Assembly (NCBI RefSeq): GCF_031457275.1 | Contig: NZ_JAVDWH010000001.1 | Span: 124,001-188,000 of the forward strand | Source of the DNA: Aeromicrobium panaciterrae | Lineage (GTDB): Bacteria > Actinomycetota > Actinomycetes > Propionibacteriales > Nocardioidaceae | Direction: 5' to 3' | DNA: 64,000 bases | Shown: positions 34,263 to 42,595 of the stretch, in pieces | How positions within the stretch are numbered: position 1 is the stretch's first letter | Layout: each line of letters starts with the position of its first letter | The notes under the pieces: model-generated | Databases searched by the model: none | What the model was told of the DNA's origin: nothing | The model's input: only the letters and a program-made list of their open reading frames with translations | Translations under genes and position numbers: made by a program

Positions 34263-34276
34263 TAGAACACGTTCTA
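34263..34276. promoter_or_regulatory. KstR operator of the lipase/acyltransferase operon
   Basis: TAGAACACGTTCTA is a full consensus match, extended to 8-base arms ACTAGAAC and GTTCTAGT (34261-34278) around AC. Read on the minus strand it ends in TAGTTT, a -10-like hexamer at 34258-34263, leaving a leader of about 15-20 bases before GTG 34237. It is among the strongest sites in the window and places fatty-acid and ester genes under sterol control. Confidence 0.88.
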
Positions 34277-34336
34277 GTATGCCCGCGTATGACGCATGGC
34301 GTCCAATTGCCATTTTGAACTGCAACGCCCGATTGA

Positions 34337-34957
34337 TCAGGTCGTCGCTTGCTTCCGGCAGAGGCGGCACTGCGTGAGCTCGTTGGCATCCGGACCCGCC
34401 GGACGCAGATCCTCACGACCCGAGATCAAGCTGCAGTCAGCGCGGTGCACGGTCGTGCCGCGGCCAGCCATCACCAGGACGGCGCCCGGATCCTTGGGAC
34501 GAACCACGGCACGTACCTGTCCGCGCTTCGCACCGGACCCATCCGATTCGAGCGAGGCACCCGCAGCCATGGCGGTGTTGCGCGCCACCGAATTGGCCAG
34601 CCGGAGCACCGAGTCAGAGAGCTGACGCTGTGATTCCTTCTGGTCGCCTGCGATGCGGGCCAGCCACGACCCGAAGTAGAGGAACCCGCCGACGAACGTC
34701 ATGCCGAGTCCGAAGACTGCCGAGACCAAGTAAGCGATCTGGTCGTACGCATAGGGAGTGTGCGCGGCGCCGTACCAGCCGAGGCCGATCACGATCAGAC
34801 CAGCGGGCAGGAGAATCGCACCGGCAATGAACAGGACCAGGTGCAGCATCTGCACAGGGTTGTCGCGCAGCGGTGCCGTGCCGTCTCGCGATCCTGCGCG
34901 AGGCATCACATGCGGCGCTCCCTTGGCGGGCTGGGCAGCAATCTGTTGCGTTGTCAT
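34337..34957 (-). CDS. Unknown two-helix membrane protein with C-terminal Cys/His motif
   Basis: The product has 206 residues. Membrane helices lie near 37-61 and 73-95, followed by a charged helical stretch (101-125) and a C-terminal module with His171, Cys175, Cys197 and Cys200 ('TTVHRADC...CRLC'), reminiscent of a small zinc or heme site. The family was not recognised. It is the last gene of the LIV-type transporter operon, 5 bases after the 513-residue protein, so both may be accessories of that transporter. Confidence 0.75.
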   Translation of the reverse strand: MTTQQIAAQPAKGAPHVMPRAGSRDGTAPLRDNPVQMLHLVLFIAGAILLPAGLIVIGLGWYGAAHTPYAYDQIAYLVSAVFGLGMTFVGGFLYFGSWLARIAGDQKESQRQLSDSVLRLANSVARNTAMAAGASLESDGSGAKRGQVRAVVRPKDPGAVLVMAGRGTTVHRADCSLISGREDLRPAGPDANELTQCRLCRKQATT

Positions 34958-34962
34958 GGCCT

Positions 34963-36504
34963 TCAGGCCTTTCTGAGATCCGGGATACCGGCCTGGAGGC
35001 CGAACGAACAGTCATTGGCTCCGCCGAACAGCAGGAGGCCTGCTTGGCGCAGGTACCAAGCCACGCCGCTGGCGAGCAGTGCACCGCCGATCAGCAGGAT
35101 CATCGGCAAGCTGCGCAGCGGGGGCATTCCCTTGGCCACTGGAGCGGCCGTGGTGTCGTCGCCGCCGAGGTCAGTCGTGGGCGGTACGTCATCGAGAGCG
35201 GGCGCAAGGCCCCCTCCGGCGCCAGCGGCAGGCCCTGCACCGCCTCCGCCGAGGTCCGCCAACGTGATGGTGGAGGCCGAGGCCTCCGAGTAGCCCAGTC
35301 GCAGGACGATCTTGGGTGCAATGGTGTTGATGGACAGCAACAGACCCTTGAGTATGTTGCCTTGCTGAAGATCGGGGAGACCGTTCACCAAGTCGTCCAG
35401 CGGCAGCTTCGGAAGGTTCTTGCGCAGCGGTGCGGTGTCGATCGTGACTCGAGCCGCTTCAGCAATGATCTTGGCCGTGGATCCGCTTTTGGTGATCTCG
35501 GGCTTGGGTACCTCGATGGCAACCCCCAGCGTCTTGAGCAGGTCCGCGGCAGAGGTCGGGATGCCAGGGATCGGAGTGACCTTGCCGACCGCGGTGAATC
35601 CGTCGGGGCCGTACGCGAACTTCTGACCGGCGACCGTCATGCCGCCGACATCGACCGTCTGCGACGTGATCGCGCCTCCGTCTAGCGTGCTGGTCACCTT
35701 GGTGACAACGTTGACGCCGGTGAGCTTGATAACGCCAGCGAGCAGCCGAAGCTCACCGATACGACTCGTCGCCGTGGCCACAGCAGTTGTGCCGTCATAG
35801 TCGGAGCTCGAGACGCTCGTCATGCCGTCGAAGTCGATCAGCAGACCCAATGTGCCCAGCGGGTTCGTGGACGGTGCAGGCGTTGCGCCGAAGAGCCCCG
35901 TCAGAGCGTCGAGCGGGTTGGCTGGGGGCGCCTTGCTGTCGCCGGCATCGCCGTCATTCACGTCGGTCGGGGTGTAGGCGACCTTGGCGACGGTCCTCTT
36001 GTCACCAGCCTTGACCCGACCGATCATCCCCGGGAAGAACTCTTGGTACTGCTCGGGCGTATCGCCCGGGAAGCCGGCATTGGCCTGAACTGGGTAGCCG
36101 CCGCCAGTGAGCGCCGCCGGCAAGCCAAGCTGCTCGCCGAAGGTCTTGAGGCCTTCACCGACGGCCGCCCCGGGCCAGAAGGCTGAGGCACGAGCCGACG
36201 TCGCTGGTCCGGAGCCACCGAGCACCCGTGTGTAGGAGAGGTCGAACTCGCCCTGCGGCTCCGTGGGGATCGGAATAACGGGCTCGAAGATCTCGAGCTT
36301 GATCGGAGTGGCCGTCGCCGCGGTGCTGAACCCGCCGTACGCCACCGCCTGGGCAGGCGCGGCTCCGGACGCAGTCCCGCCCGCGAGCAGACCAAACGCG
36401 AGCAGGCTCGCGGCGGTACGCTTCGCGCGTCGACTCATCGAACGTGCGCGTCCGACGACCGTCTTGTCGTAGAGCGTCTTGTCGTTTCGAGCGCCACGGG
36501 TCAT
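34963..36504 (-). CDS. Unknown exported protein with C-terminal membrane anchor, in the LIV-type operon
   Basis: ATG 36504 overlaps the livF stop (ATGA) and has GGGAGG 6 bases upstream, giving 513 residues. An unusually long basic head of about 25 residues leads to a signal peptide ending near 'APAQAVA'. A large Gly/Thr/Ala-rich extracellular part follows, with a low-complexity Gly/Pro/Asp stretch near 425-455. One helix at about 466-485 is the likely stop-transfer anchor. No known domain was recognised. Translational coupling to livF suggests it belongs to the transporter and may be an outer-face substrate receptor or wall spacer. Confidence 0.8.
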   Translation of the reverse strand: MTRGARNDKTLYDKTVVGRARSMSRRAKRTAASLLAFGLLAGGTASGAAPAQAVAYGGFSTAATATPIKLEIFEPVIPIPTEPQGEFDLSYTRVLGGSGPATSARASAFWPGAAVGEGLKTFGEQLGLPAALTGGGYPVQANAGFPGDTPEQYQEFFPGMIGRVKAGDKRTVAKVAYTPTDVNDGDAGDSKAPPANPLDALTGLFGATPAPSTNPLGTLGLLIDFDGMTSVSSSDYDGTTAVATATSRIGELRLLAGVIKLTGVNVVTKVTSTLDGGAITSQTVDVGGMTVAGQKFAYGPDGFTAVGKVTPIPGIPTSAADLLKTLGVAIEVPKPEITKSGSTAKIIAEAARVTIDTAPLRKNLPKLPLDDLVNGLPDLQQGNILKGLLLSINTIAPKIVLRLGYSEASASTITLADLGGGGAGPAAGAGGGLAPALDDVPPTTDLGGDDTTAAPVAKGMPPLRSLPMILLIGGALLASGVAWYLRQAGLLLFGGANDCSFGLQAGIPDLRKA

Positions 36505-37208
36505 GCGGCACCTCCCAGGATCACGTCGGCCATGATGTCGTTGATCTCGTCAGGTTCGCCGGTTGCCACGATGCGGCCGCCGGTCATCACTGCCGCGTAG
36601 TCGGAGATCTTCAACGCAGTGCGCGCGAACTGCTCGACGACCAGGATCGAAACGCCGGACTGGGCGATCTGACCGACGGTTTCGTAGAGCTCATCGACGA
36701 TCAGTGGGGCCAGGCCCATCGACAACTCGTCGAGCAGCAGCAAGGCCGGGTCCGAGCTCAGGGCACGCGCCATCGCGAGCATCTGCTGCTCGCCGCCCGA
36801 CAGGGTTCCGGCGAGCTGGAAACGACGTTCGTGCAGTCGTGGGAAGTAGGAATATGCGGTGTCGAACACCTTGTAGGCCTCCACGCCCGCGTACGACATC
36901 AGCAGCAAGTTCTCCTCAACCGTGAGGTTGGGGAAGACACTTCGTCCTTCGGGGACGGTGGTCAGACCCAGTCGCGCCAGGTCGTCGGCCTTGGCACCTC
37001 GAACGTGAACGCCCGCGAGGTGGATGTCGCCCGAGGTCTGCTCCATCTGGCCCGATACGACCTTGAGGAGCGTGGACTTGCCGGCGCCGTTGGGGCCGAG
37101 CAGCGCCATCACGGCACCACGCGGGACGGAAAGGCTGACTCCGCGCAGAACCTCAATGCGGCCGTACGCGGCATGCAGGTCGACGATTTCAAGAATCGGC
37201 ACGCTCAT
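36501..37208 (-). CDS. livF: LivF-type ABC transporter ATPase
   Basis: The product has 235 residues. Walker A is 'GPNGAGKST' near 37-45, the signature 'LSGGEQQM' and Walker B 'LLLLDELSMGLAP' are intact, and the family-specific 'PEGRSVFPNLTVEENL' is present. It is the second ATPase of a branched-chain-amino-acid-type (HAAT) importer. The stop overlaps the 513-residue envelope protein gene and the start overlaps livG. Substrate choice is set by the binding protein, not by this subunit. Confidence 0.92.
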   Translation of the reverse strand: MSVPILEIVDLHAAYGRIEVLRGVSLSVPRGAVMALLGPNGAGKSTLLKVVSGQMEQTSGDIHLAGVHVRGAKADDLARLGLTTVPEGRSVFPNLTVEENLLLMSYAGVEAYKVFDTAYSYFPRLHERRFQLAGTLSGGEQQMLAMARALSSDPALLLLDELSMGLAPLIVDELYETVGQIAQSGVSILVVEQFARTALKISDYAAVMTGGRIVATGEPDEINDIMADVILGGAA

Positions 37209-37975
37209 AGCGCCACCTCTTTCGTCACGGCTACGTCTTCGTCGCTGTAGCCGAGGTAGGCCTTCTGGACCGCCGGATCCTTGCGGATCTGCTCGGGCGT
37301 GCCCTGGGCGATGATCGATCCGAAGTCCAGAACGTGGATCTCGTGGCAGACGCGCATCACGAGGTCCATGTCGTGCTCAACCATCAGAACAGTGCGACCT
37401 TCAGCCGCAAGGTCGAGAAGCAGGCCACCAAAGGCCTCGGTCTCGGCTTCGTCCAGTCCGGAGGACGGCTCGTCGAGAAGCAAGAGACGAGGGTTGCGGG
37501 CGAGCGCTCGGGCAACTTCGAGGAGACGCGCGGTGCCGGTCGGAACGGAGTCAGCACGCTCCTCGGCGTAGTCCAGGATGCCGACCCGTTCGAGCAGAGC
37601 GTCGATCTCGGCGTCGGCCGAGCCGTCGACTGCTCGCATGAACCCGCGGAATCCGTCACGGATGTCGATTGCGACGCGAACATTGTCCTCGACGGTCAGC
37701 GAACCGAAGGCCTCAAGGCGCTGGAACGTACGGCCCATGCCATGCCGCGCGCGTCGGGGCACGGGCATCCTGGTGATGTCCTTGCCGTCCAGGATCACCC
37801 GACCTGCCGTCGGTGTCTGCAGCCCGGTGATGACATTGAAACAGGTGGTCTTGCCGGCGCCGTTCGGTCCGATCAGGCCCGTGACAGTGCCTCGCTCGAC
37901 CTCGAAGTTTGCGTGGTTGACGGCAGTCACACCGCCGAACCGGACGACTACGTCCTTAACGTGAAGCAACGACAT
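37205..37975 (-). CDS. livG: LivG-type ABC transporter ATPase
   Basis: ATG 37975 gives 256 residues that start directly at the ATPase fold (MSLLHVKDVVVRFGG); a longer upstream frame is the out-of-frame end of the permease gene. Walker A 'GPNGAGKTT', Walker B 'LLLLDEPSSGLDEAE' and the LivG-type 'RHGMGRTFQRLEAF' loop are present. The ABC signature is altered: 'PTGTARLLEVARAL' stands where 'LxxGxQRRLEIARAL' is usual. It overlaps the permease gene by 20 bases. Confidence 0.9.
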   Translation of the reverse strand: MSLLHVKDVVVRFGGVTAVNHANFEVERGTVTGLIGPNGAGKTTCFNVITGLQTPTAGRVILDGKDITRMPVPRRARHGMGRTFQRLEAFGSLTVEDNVRVAIDIRDGFRGFMRAVDGSADAEIDALLERVGILDYAEERADSVPTGTARLLEVARALARNPRLLLLDEPSSGLDEAETEAFGGLLLDLAAEGRTVLMVEHDMDLVMRVCHEIHVLDFGSIIAQGTPEQIRKDPAVQKAYLGYSDEDVAVTKEVAL

Positions 37976-39929
37976 CCGGATCCACCTCCTTCTGGCTCTC
38001 GAGGAGTTCGTCATCGAACTCGTCATCGTCGACATATCTCGACCTGGCGAGCGCCGGGAATCTCTTGACGAGCCACGGGTAGACGTCGTCCTGGAATTTG
38101 CCGGGAATCTGGAACAGCTTGTTGGCCAATCCATTCGGGTCGCGAGCAAGGATGACCGCGCCGAGGCCGAGGAGCAGGAACAACAGGCCCGCGATCGACG
38201 GGCTGTCCGACTGGGCCACCGGGAGGTACATCAGGAAGATTCCGCCGAGGGCCGCACCGGTCACCGACGTGACACCCCACACGACCGCCATCAGCAGCAA
38301 CAGCAGGCTGGCAAAGAACTGGAAGTCGAAGGCCACGATGGTGCCTCGTAGGCCGGCGAACAGAGCACCCGCGAAGCCAGCGATGCCGGCAGACGCGGCG
38401 AACAGACCCACCCGAAGCCAGCGCATGTCGACTCCGAGCGTTCCGGCGCCTGCCGGACTGTCACGCACAGCAACCAGGATCCGGCCCAGGCGTCCACGCC
38501 GTACGGCAAGGACGACCAACGCAATGAGTACGAAGAAGACGGTCATCATGACGGCGTATCGGCCGGTGCCGTCCAGGTTCAACCCAAGAATGGAAAGGCG
38601 TTCAGCCTTGAGCGGGTTGTTGAACTCGAACGCGATCGCGGACTGGAACAGCAACTTGTCCATGAGCTGGGCAAACGCCAGCGTCGCCAACGCGAGGTAG
38701 AGGCCGGTGAGCCGCAGGACGGGAATGGCCACCAAGGCACCGACGGCAGCAGCAACGAGTACGGCGATGAAGAGCCCCAACAAGTTGGGCTGATCGATCT
38801 TGGCGTACGCCACGGCGCCGACTCCGGCGAAGGTGAACTGGGCCAGCGAGACGTAGCCGCCGTAACCGGTCAACAGAACCAGGGAGAGCATGACGATCGC
38901 GTAGGTGGCCGCAGTGCCTACCAGCAGGAGGTTGGAGCCGGACAGGACGACGGAGAGCACCATGACACCGACGATGAGCGCCGCTCCCCAAGCGGCGGCT
39001 CGACCGAGCGTCGGCACCGGTGCGGAGACGATGCCCTTGACCTGACCAATGCGCAGTGGCGCCTGGGGCAGCAACACCAGGATCGCGAACAGGAACAGCG
39101 TTGGAATGACAGCCGCCAGACCAGGAACCTCTTTGTGGAACGGGATCTTGTCGAGATAGCCGACGACATAGGACTGCCCGATGCCAAGCGCCATGGCGCC
39201 GATGTAGGTCATGGGCAGGTTGGTGAGCTTGCCGAGCATCGCGGCGGCGTACGCCGAAATCACCAGCAGAGTCAGGTCGTAGTACTGAAGACCGATCACT
39301 GGGGCAAGCAAGATGCCGGCCAGAGCGGCGAGCGAACAGCCGATCGCCCACGCAAGCGCCGCCACGAGCTGCGGTCGGCCGCCATAGAGCTGAAGCAGCT
39401 CCGGATTGTCGACCGAAGCGCGCATGCCCGTACCGATGCGTGTCCGGGCCAGAAGGACGTAGAGGCCCATCGCCACGATGATGGAGATGATCACGGTGAT
39501 GACCTGGTGCCAGGTGACCGTGATGTCGCCGACCTCGATCATGCGCCCCTTGAAGAACTGCGGCAGTGTCCGCGACTCCGGCGGCCAAATCTGCGTGGCT
39601 ACACCAATCAGGGCGACTAACAAGCCGACGGTCACGACCAGCGAGACGCTGACTGGCGCAGAGCCAAGGCCACGAGCGAGCACTCGTTGCACGAAGACAC
39701 CAAACAGCGGAGCGGCCACGAAGAGCACGAGAACTAGCGAGAGCCAGACGGGTATGTCCTGCCTGATCGAGAAGTCCCAGTAGACAAAGGCGAAGACCAT
39801 GCCGACGGCGCCGTGGGCGATGTTGAAGACGCGCGTGGTGCTGTAGGTCAGCACCAGACCACTGGCCGCAATGGCGTACGCCGCACCGGTGAATATCCCG
39901 ATGATCGTGTACGAAATGAACTCAGTCAC
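37956..39929 (-). CDS. Fused LivH-LivM permease of a LIV-type ABC importer
   Basis: GTG 39929 lies 4 bases after the livK stop. The 657-residue protein joins two permeases. Residues 1-290 are LivH-like ('FNIAHGAVGMV', 'GTGMRASVDNPEL'), and residues 310-610 are LivM-like ('LTGYGGYVSLAQFTFAGVGA', 'RGRLGRILVAVRDSPAGAGTLG'). About 16-18 membrane helices are expected. A cytosolic acidic tail (DDDEFDDE) closes it. Fusion makes a fixed 1:1 pair, so the transporter needs only this protein, LivF, LivG and the binding protein. Confidence 0.9.
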   Translation of the reverse strand: MTEFISYTIIGIFTGAAYAIAASGLVLTYSTTRVFNIAHGAVGMVFAFVYWDFSIRQDIPVWLSLVLVLFVAAPLFGVFVQRVLARGLGSAPVSVSLVVTVGLLVALIGVATQIWPPESRTLPQFFKGRMIEVGDITVTWHQVITVIISIIVAMGLYVLLARTRIGTGMRASVDNPELLQLYGGRPQLVAALAWAIGCSLAALAGILLAPVIGLQYYDLTLLVISAYAAAMLGKLTNLPMTYIGAMALGIGQSYVVGYLDKIPFHKEVPGLAAVIPTLFLFAILVLLPQAPLRIGQVKGIVSAPVPTLGRAAAWGAALIVGVMVLSVVLSGSNLLLVGTAATYAIVMLSLVLLTGYGGYVSLAQFTFAGVGAVAYAKIDQPNLLGLFIAVLVAAAVGALVAIPVLRLTGLYLALATLAFAQLMDKLLFQSAIAFEFNNPLKAERLSILGLNLDGTGRYAVMMTVFFVLIALVVLAVRRGRLGRILVAVRDSPAGAGTLGVDMRWLRVGLFAASAGIAGFAGALFAGLRGTIVAFDFQFFASLLLLLMAVVWGVTSVTGAALGGIFLMYLPVAQSDSPSIAGLLFLLLGLGAVILARDPNGLANKLFQIPGKFQDDVYPWLVKRFPALARSRYVDDDEFDDELLESQKEVDPDVVASR

Positions 39930-39933
39930 GAGA

Positions 39934-41355
39934 TCACGCCTTGCCCGCGCCGTGGCACACGTACGCGGTGCCCTTCAACGGCACCCACTTGCCGCCACGC
40001 AGCTGGAGGAACCTGACACAGGAGGGCGAGTGCTTGCCGCCCACGTCCATCGGGCCATGTGCACCGTCGGCCTTCCAGTCACGGACGCCCCTCACGCTTG
40101 CGACGAGCGAGGACCGAGTGAGCTTCCCGCCCAGACTGAGCGACTGTGCGACGAACAGTTTGGTGGCCGACCAGGCGAACAGCCCGAAGAACGTCGGGGC
40201 CGCGCCCGGGGCAACCTGCTGGAGCCACCGCTTGTAGAGGTTGATCTCCGGCTGCGACTCTTCGAAGGGGGTGAAGTTGGTGAACGTGATCGAGCCTTCG
40301 ACCGCGGATCCACCACTCCTGACGAAACCGGCGTCGTACACAGTCGGGTCGAAGAACTTCACGTCAGGCTTGAAGTTGGCCGACTGCATGGCCTGTGCGA
40401 GGCGGACACCCTGTTGGTAGCCGCCGATGAACTGCACCCAGCGCACACCCTTGCTCTTCATCTGCTGGACGTAGGGGCCGTAGTTGAACTCGGCAACATC
40501 GATGCCTGAGGAATACACGAACTTCATTCCGCGTCGCGTCTCGATCTTCTGCTGGGTGACCGCGTTCTCGGCGGACGCTCCGGCGTTCAGGTAGAGGAAG
40601 GCGGCCTTCTGGCTGGCGGCCTTGTAGTGCTTGACGAAGAAGTCGGGGATCGCATTGCTGAACTCACGCGCACCAGTTGCCTGTGCGCCGAAGCAGGTGC
40701 TGCAAGCGTTGCGGGTTGCGGTGACCGCCGCAGTACGGATGTCGGGAAGTCCGCACCTCTGGGCCGTCGCGGCTCCACCCGAGTCGAACGCTGACATCGA
40801 GCCGACCGCTGCGAAGACTGATTCGCAGAGCTTGGTGTAGGCCTGCTGATCGGCACCCGCATCCGTACGGGAGTCCAGAGTGGTCAGCGCAAGCTTGCGA
40901 CCACAGATGCTGGTCGTCGCGTTGAAGTAGGCGATGTACGCCTTCGTGCCCTGCTGAGCCGCCGTGAACAGACCCGGCACCGGACCACTGATGTCGGACG
41001 AGTTGCCAAGCAGGATCTGCTTGTCGGTGATGCCCTTCTGGTTCTTGAACCCGTCACATGAGGCGGACTTCACGCCGGGGATCGATGCTCCGCCGCCCGA
41101 GTCTCCGGTGCCACTGTCGCCGGCATCCGGGCCGGCATCCGCCGGCGTATCGCCAGATCCGGTGACATCGCCGGGCGTTCCGCCGCCGCTGACGCCGTTC
41201 GGGTTGTTGGCCGATTGAACGTACTCAGGGTCGAGTGTCGAGCCACCGCAAGCAGCAGCAAGTACCAGCGCGAATGTGACTAGAGCACTGCCTGCTACGC
41301 GTCGGACGCGTTGGTGCTTGTTTGAGCCATCGGGGTTTGAGCGCAGTCGTCGCAA
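39934..41355 (-). CDS. LivK-type substrate-binding lipoprotein
   Basis: TTG 41355 is the only reasonable start, giving 473 residues. A basic head leads to a hydrophobic segment and lipobox LAAAC (Cys near 36). A linker of about 45 residues rich in Gly, Asp, Pro and Thr precedes the periplasmic-binding-protein type I fold ('ILLGNSSDISGPVPGL'). Several cysteine pairs ('RNACSTCFG') suggest disulfides. The ligand is unknown. The KstR-type operator upstream argues for a steroid or a steroid acid, such as a bile-acid-like compound, rather than leucine. Confidence 0.88.
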   Translation of the reverse strand: MRRLRSNPDGSNKHQRVRRVAGSALVTFALVLAAACGGSTLDPEYVQSANNPNGVSGGGTPGDVTGSGDTPADAGPDAGDSGTGDSGGGASIPGVKSASCDGFKNQKGITDKQILLGNSSDISGPVPGLFTAAQQGTKAYIAYFNATTSICGRKLALTTLDSRTDAGADQQAYTKLCESVFAAVGSMSAFDSGGAATAQRCGLPDIRTAAVTATRNACSTCFGAQATGAREFSNAIPDFFVKHYKAASQKAAFLYLNAGASAENAVTQQKIETRRGMKFVYSSGIDVAEFNYGPYVQQMKSKGVRWVQFIGGYQQGVRLAQAMQSANFKPDVKFFDPTVYDAGFVRSGGSAVEGSITFTNFTPFEESQPEINLYKRWLQQVAPGAAPTFFGLFAWSATKLFVAQSLSLGGKLTRSSLVASVRGVRDWKADGAHGPMDVGGKHSPSCVRFLQLRGGKWVPLKGTAYVCHGAGKA

Positions 41356-41370
41356 GACAGAAGCCTTAAC

Positions 41371-41407
41371 TGTGATCGGGAGTGTGATCGGGAGTGTGGG
41401 TCGGGAG
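41371..41407. repeat. 12-bp tandem repeat in the livK leader
   Basis: TGTGATCGGGAG occurs twice in a row (41371-41394), then a third variant with one extra base (TGTGGGTCGGGAG). The array sits between the KstR-type operator and the TTG start of the binding protein. It may act in the 5' leader or be a simple slippage product. A weak GGGTC/GACCC hairpin overlaps its upstream end (41398-41415). Confidence 0.7.
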
Positions 41408-41466
41408 TGTGACCCAGAACACCATCACCAAGGTAAGGCAGTGATCGACTCAAAGCACGCAATTTC

Positions 41467-41480
41467 TAGAACAAGTTCTA
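41467..41480. promoter_or_regulatory. KstR operator of the LIV-type transporter operon
   Basis: TAGAACAAGTTCTA matches the consensus fully. The symmetry extends to 11-base perfect arms, ATTTCTAGAAC and GTTCTAGAAAT (41462-41485), around AA, the longest palindrome in the window. It lies 107 bases upstream of the livK start and 6 bases past the end of the nitronate-monooxygenase-like gene. It can serve only livK, since the other neighbour ends here. Confidence 0.85.
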
Positions 41481-41491
41481 GAAATCTTGAT

Positions 41492-42595
41492 CTACAGCGA
41501 CGAAAGACGCTTGACGGTCTCTTCGTACTCGCTGATCAGATCAGCCATGACCTCGGCGACCGGGCGAACCTCGTTCATCGATCCGACGATCTGACCGACA
41601 GGCATCGAGATGACGTCCGGGTTGCCCGCAGAGTTCATCCGGCTGTGCGCGTCAGCGACCAGCAGATTCTGCAGCGGCATCGGCAGCGGCGTCGGCGCAT
41701 CTTCGGCCTCCCACGCTTCGGTCCACTTGGTCTTGAGGAGACGAGCCGGCTTGCCGGTGTAGACGCGCGTACGAACGGTGTCGGCGCTGGATGCGCGGAG
41801 GAACGCCTCGGTCATACCTGCGTTGGTGTTGAGGTTCGCGTACTCCGAAGTCGTCAGCCAGACCGAACCGGTCCAGACGCCCTGGGCGCCAAGCGCGAGT
41901 GATGCGGCGACCTGGCGGCCTCGACCGATGCCACCTGCTCCGAGCACGGCCACGTCGGGACCGACTGCGTCGACGATCTCAGGGGTGAGCACCATGCTGG
42001 CGATCTCACCGGTGTGTCCGCCAGCTTCATAGCCCTGGGCGATGATGATGTCGACGCCGTTGGCGACGTGCGACATGGCGTGCTTGGCAGCACCGGCCAG
42101 AGCGGCAACCTGTACGCCTGCGGCGTGGGCCTGGTCGATGACGTCCTTCGGCGGCGATCCGAGCGCGTTGGCGATGAGCACCGGTCGGTGCTTGCCGTTG
42201 AGGGCGATGTCGACGTGTGAGCGAGCAACCGAGTGCAGCCAGCCAAGGACGCCTTCACGGCCTTCACCCTCGGGCAGCGGCGGTACGCCAAGCTGCTGCA
42301 GGGTGCGATCCACGAAGGAGATGTGCGCTTCGGGGATCATCGCCTTGAGGTCGACCGACTTGCCCTCGGTGGGGATCTTCATCGGCATGACGACGTCGAC
42401 GCCGTACGGCTTGCCGTCGGTGTTCTCATCCATCCAGTCCAGGACGCCGTCAAGCTCGTCGGCGTCGTTGAACCGCACGCAGCCCAGAACGCCGAGTCCT
42501 CCGGCGCGTGAGACAGCAGCGGCGACGTGCTCGGACGGGGTGAAGGCGAAGATCGGGTACTGAATCCCGAAACGTTCGCAAAGTTCGGTGTGCAT
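41492..42595 (-). CDS. Nitronate monooxygenase/2-nitropropane dioxygenase-like flavoprotein
   Basis: The product has 367 residues in a TIM-barrel NPD fold. 'AGGLGVLGCV' near the N-terminus, 'IIAQGYEAGGHTGE' and 'VLGAGGIGRGRQVAASLALGAQGV' are the FMN-binding segments. Members oxidise nitronates, but several in sterol clusters are reductases or have other roles (IpdC is one relative). This one is not IpdC-like at its N-terminus. It overlaps the fadD19 stop by 1 base and is likely co-transcribed, so a role in steroid acyl-CoA breakdown is possible. Confidence 0.83.
   Translation of the reverse strand: MHTELCERFGIQYPIFAFTPSEHVAAAVSRAGGLGVLGCVRFNDADELDGVLDWMDENTDGKPYGVDVVMPMKIPTEGKSVDLKAMIPEAHISFVDRTLQQLGVPPLPEGEGREGVLGWLHSVARSHVDIALNGKHRPVLIANALGSPPKDVIDQAHAAGVQVAALAGAAKHAMSHVANGVDIIIAQGYEAGGHTGEIASMVLTPEIVDAVGPDVAVLGAGGIGRGRQVAASLALGAQGVWTGSVWLTTSEYANLNTNAGMTEAFLRASSADTVRTRVYTGKPARLLKTKWTEAWEAEDAPTPLPMPLQNLLVADAHSRMNSAGNPDVISMPVGQIVGSMNEVRPVAEVMADLISEYEETVKRLSSL

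Noticed and set aside
41492-42595. The nitronate-monooxygenase-like gene as ipdC
   Set aside because: The family is right but the N-terminal half differs from what I recall of IpdC (Rv3553), and no other ipd gene is present.
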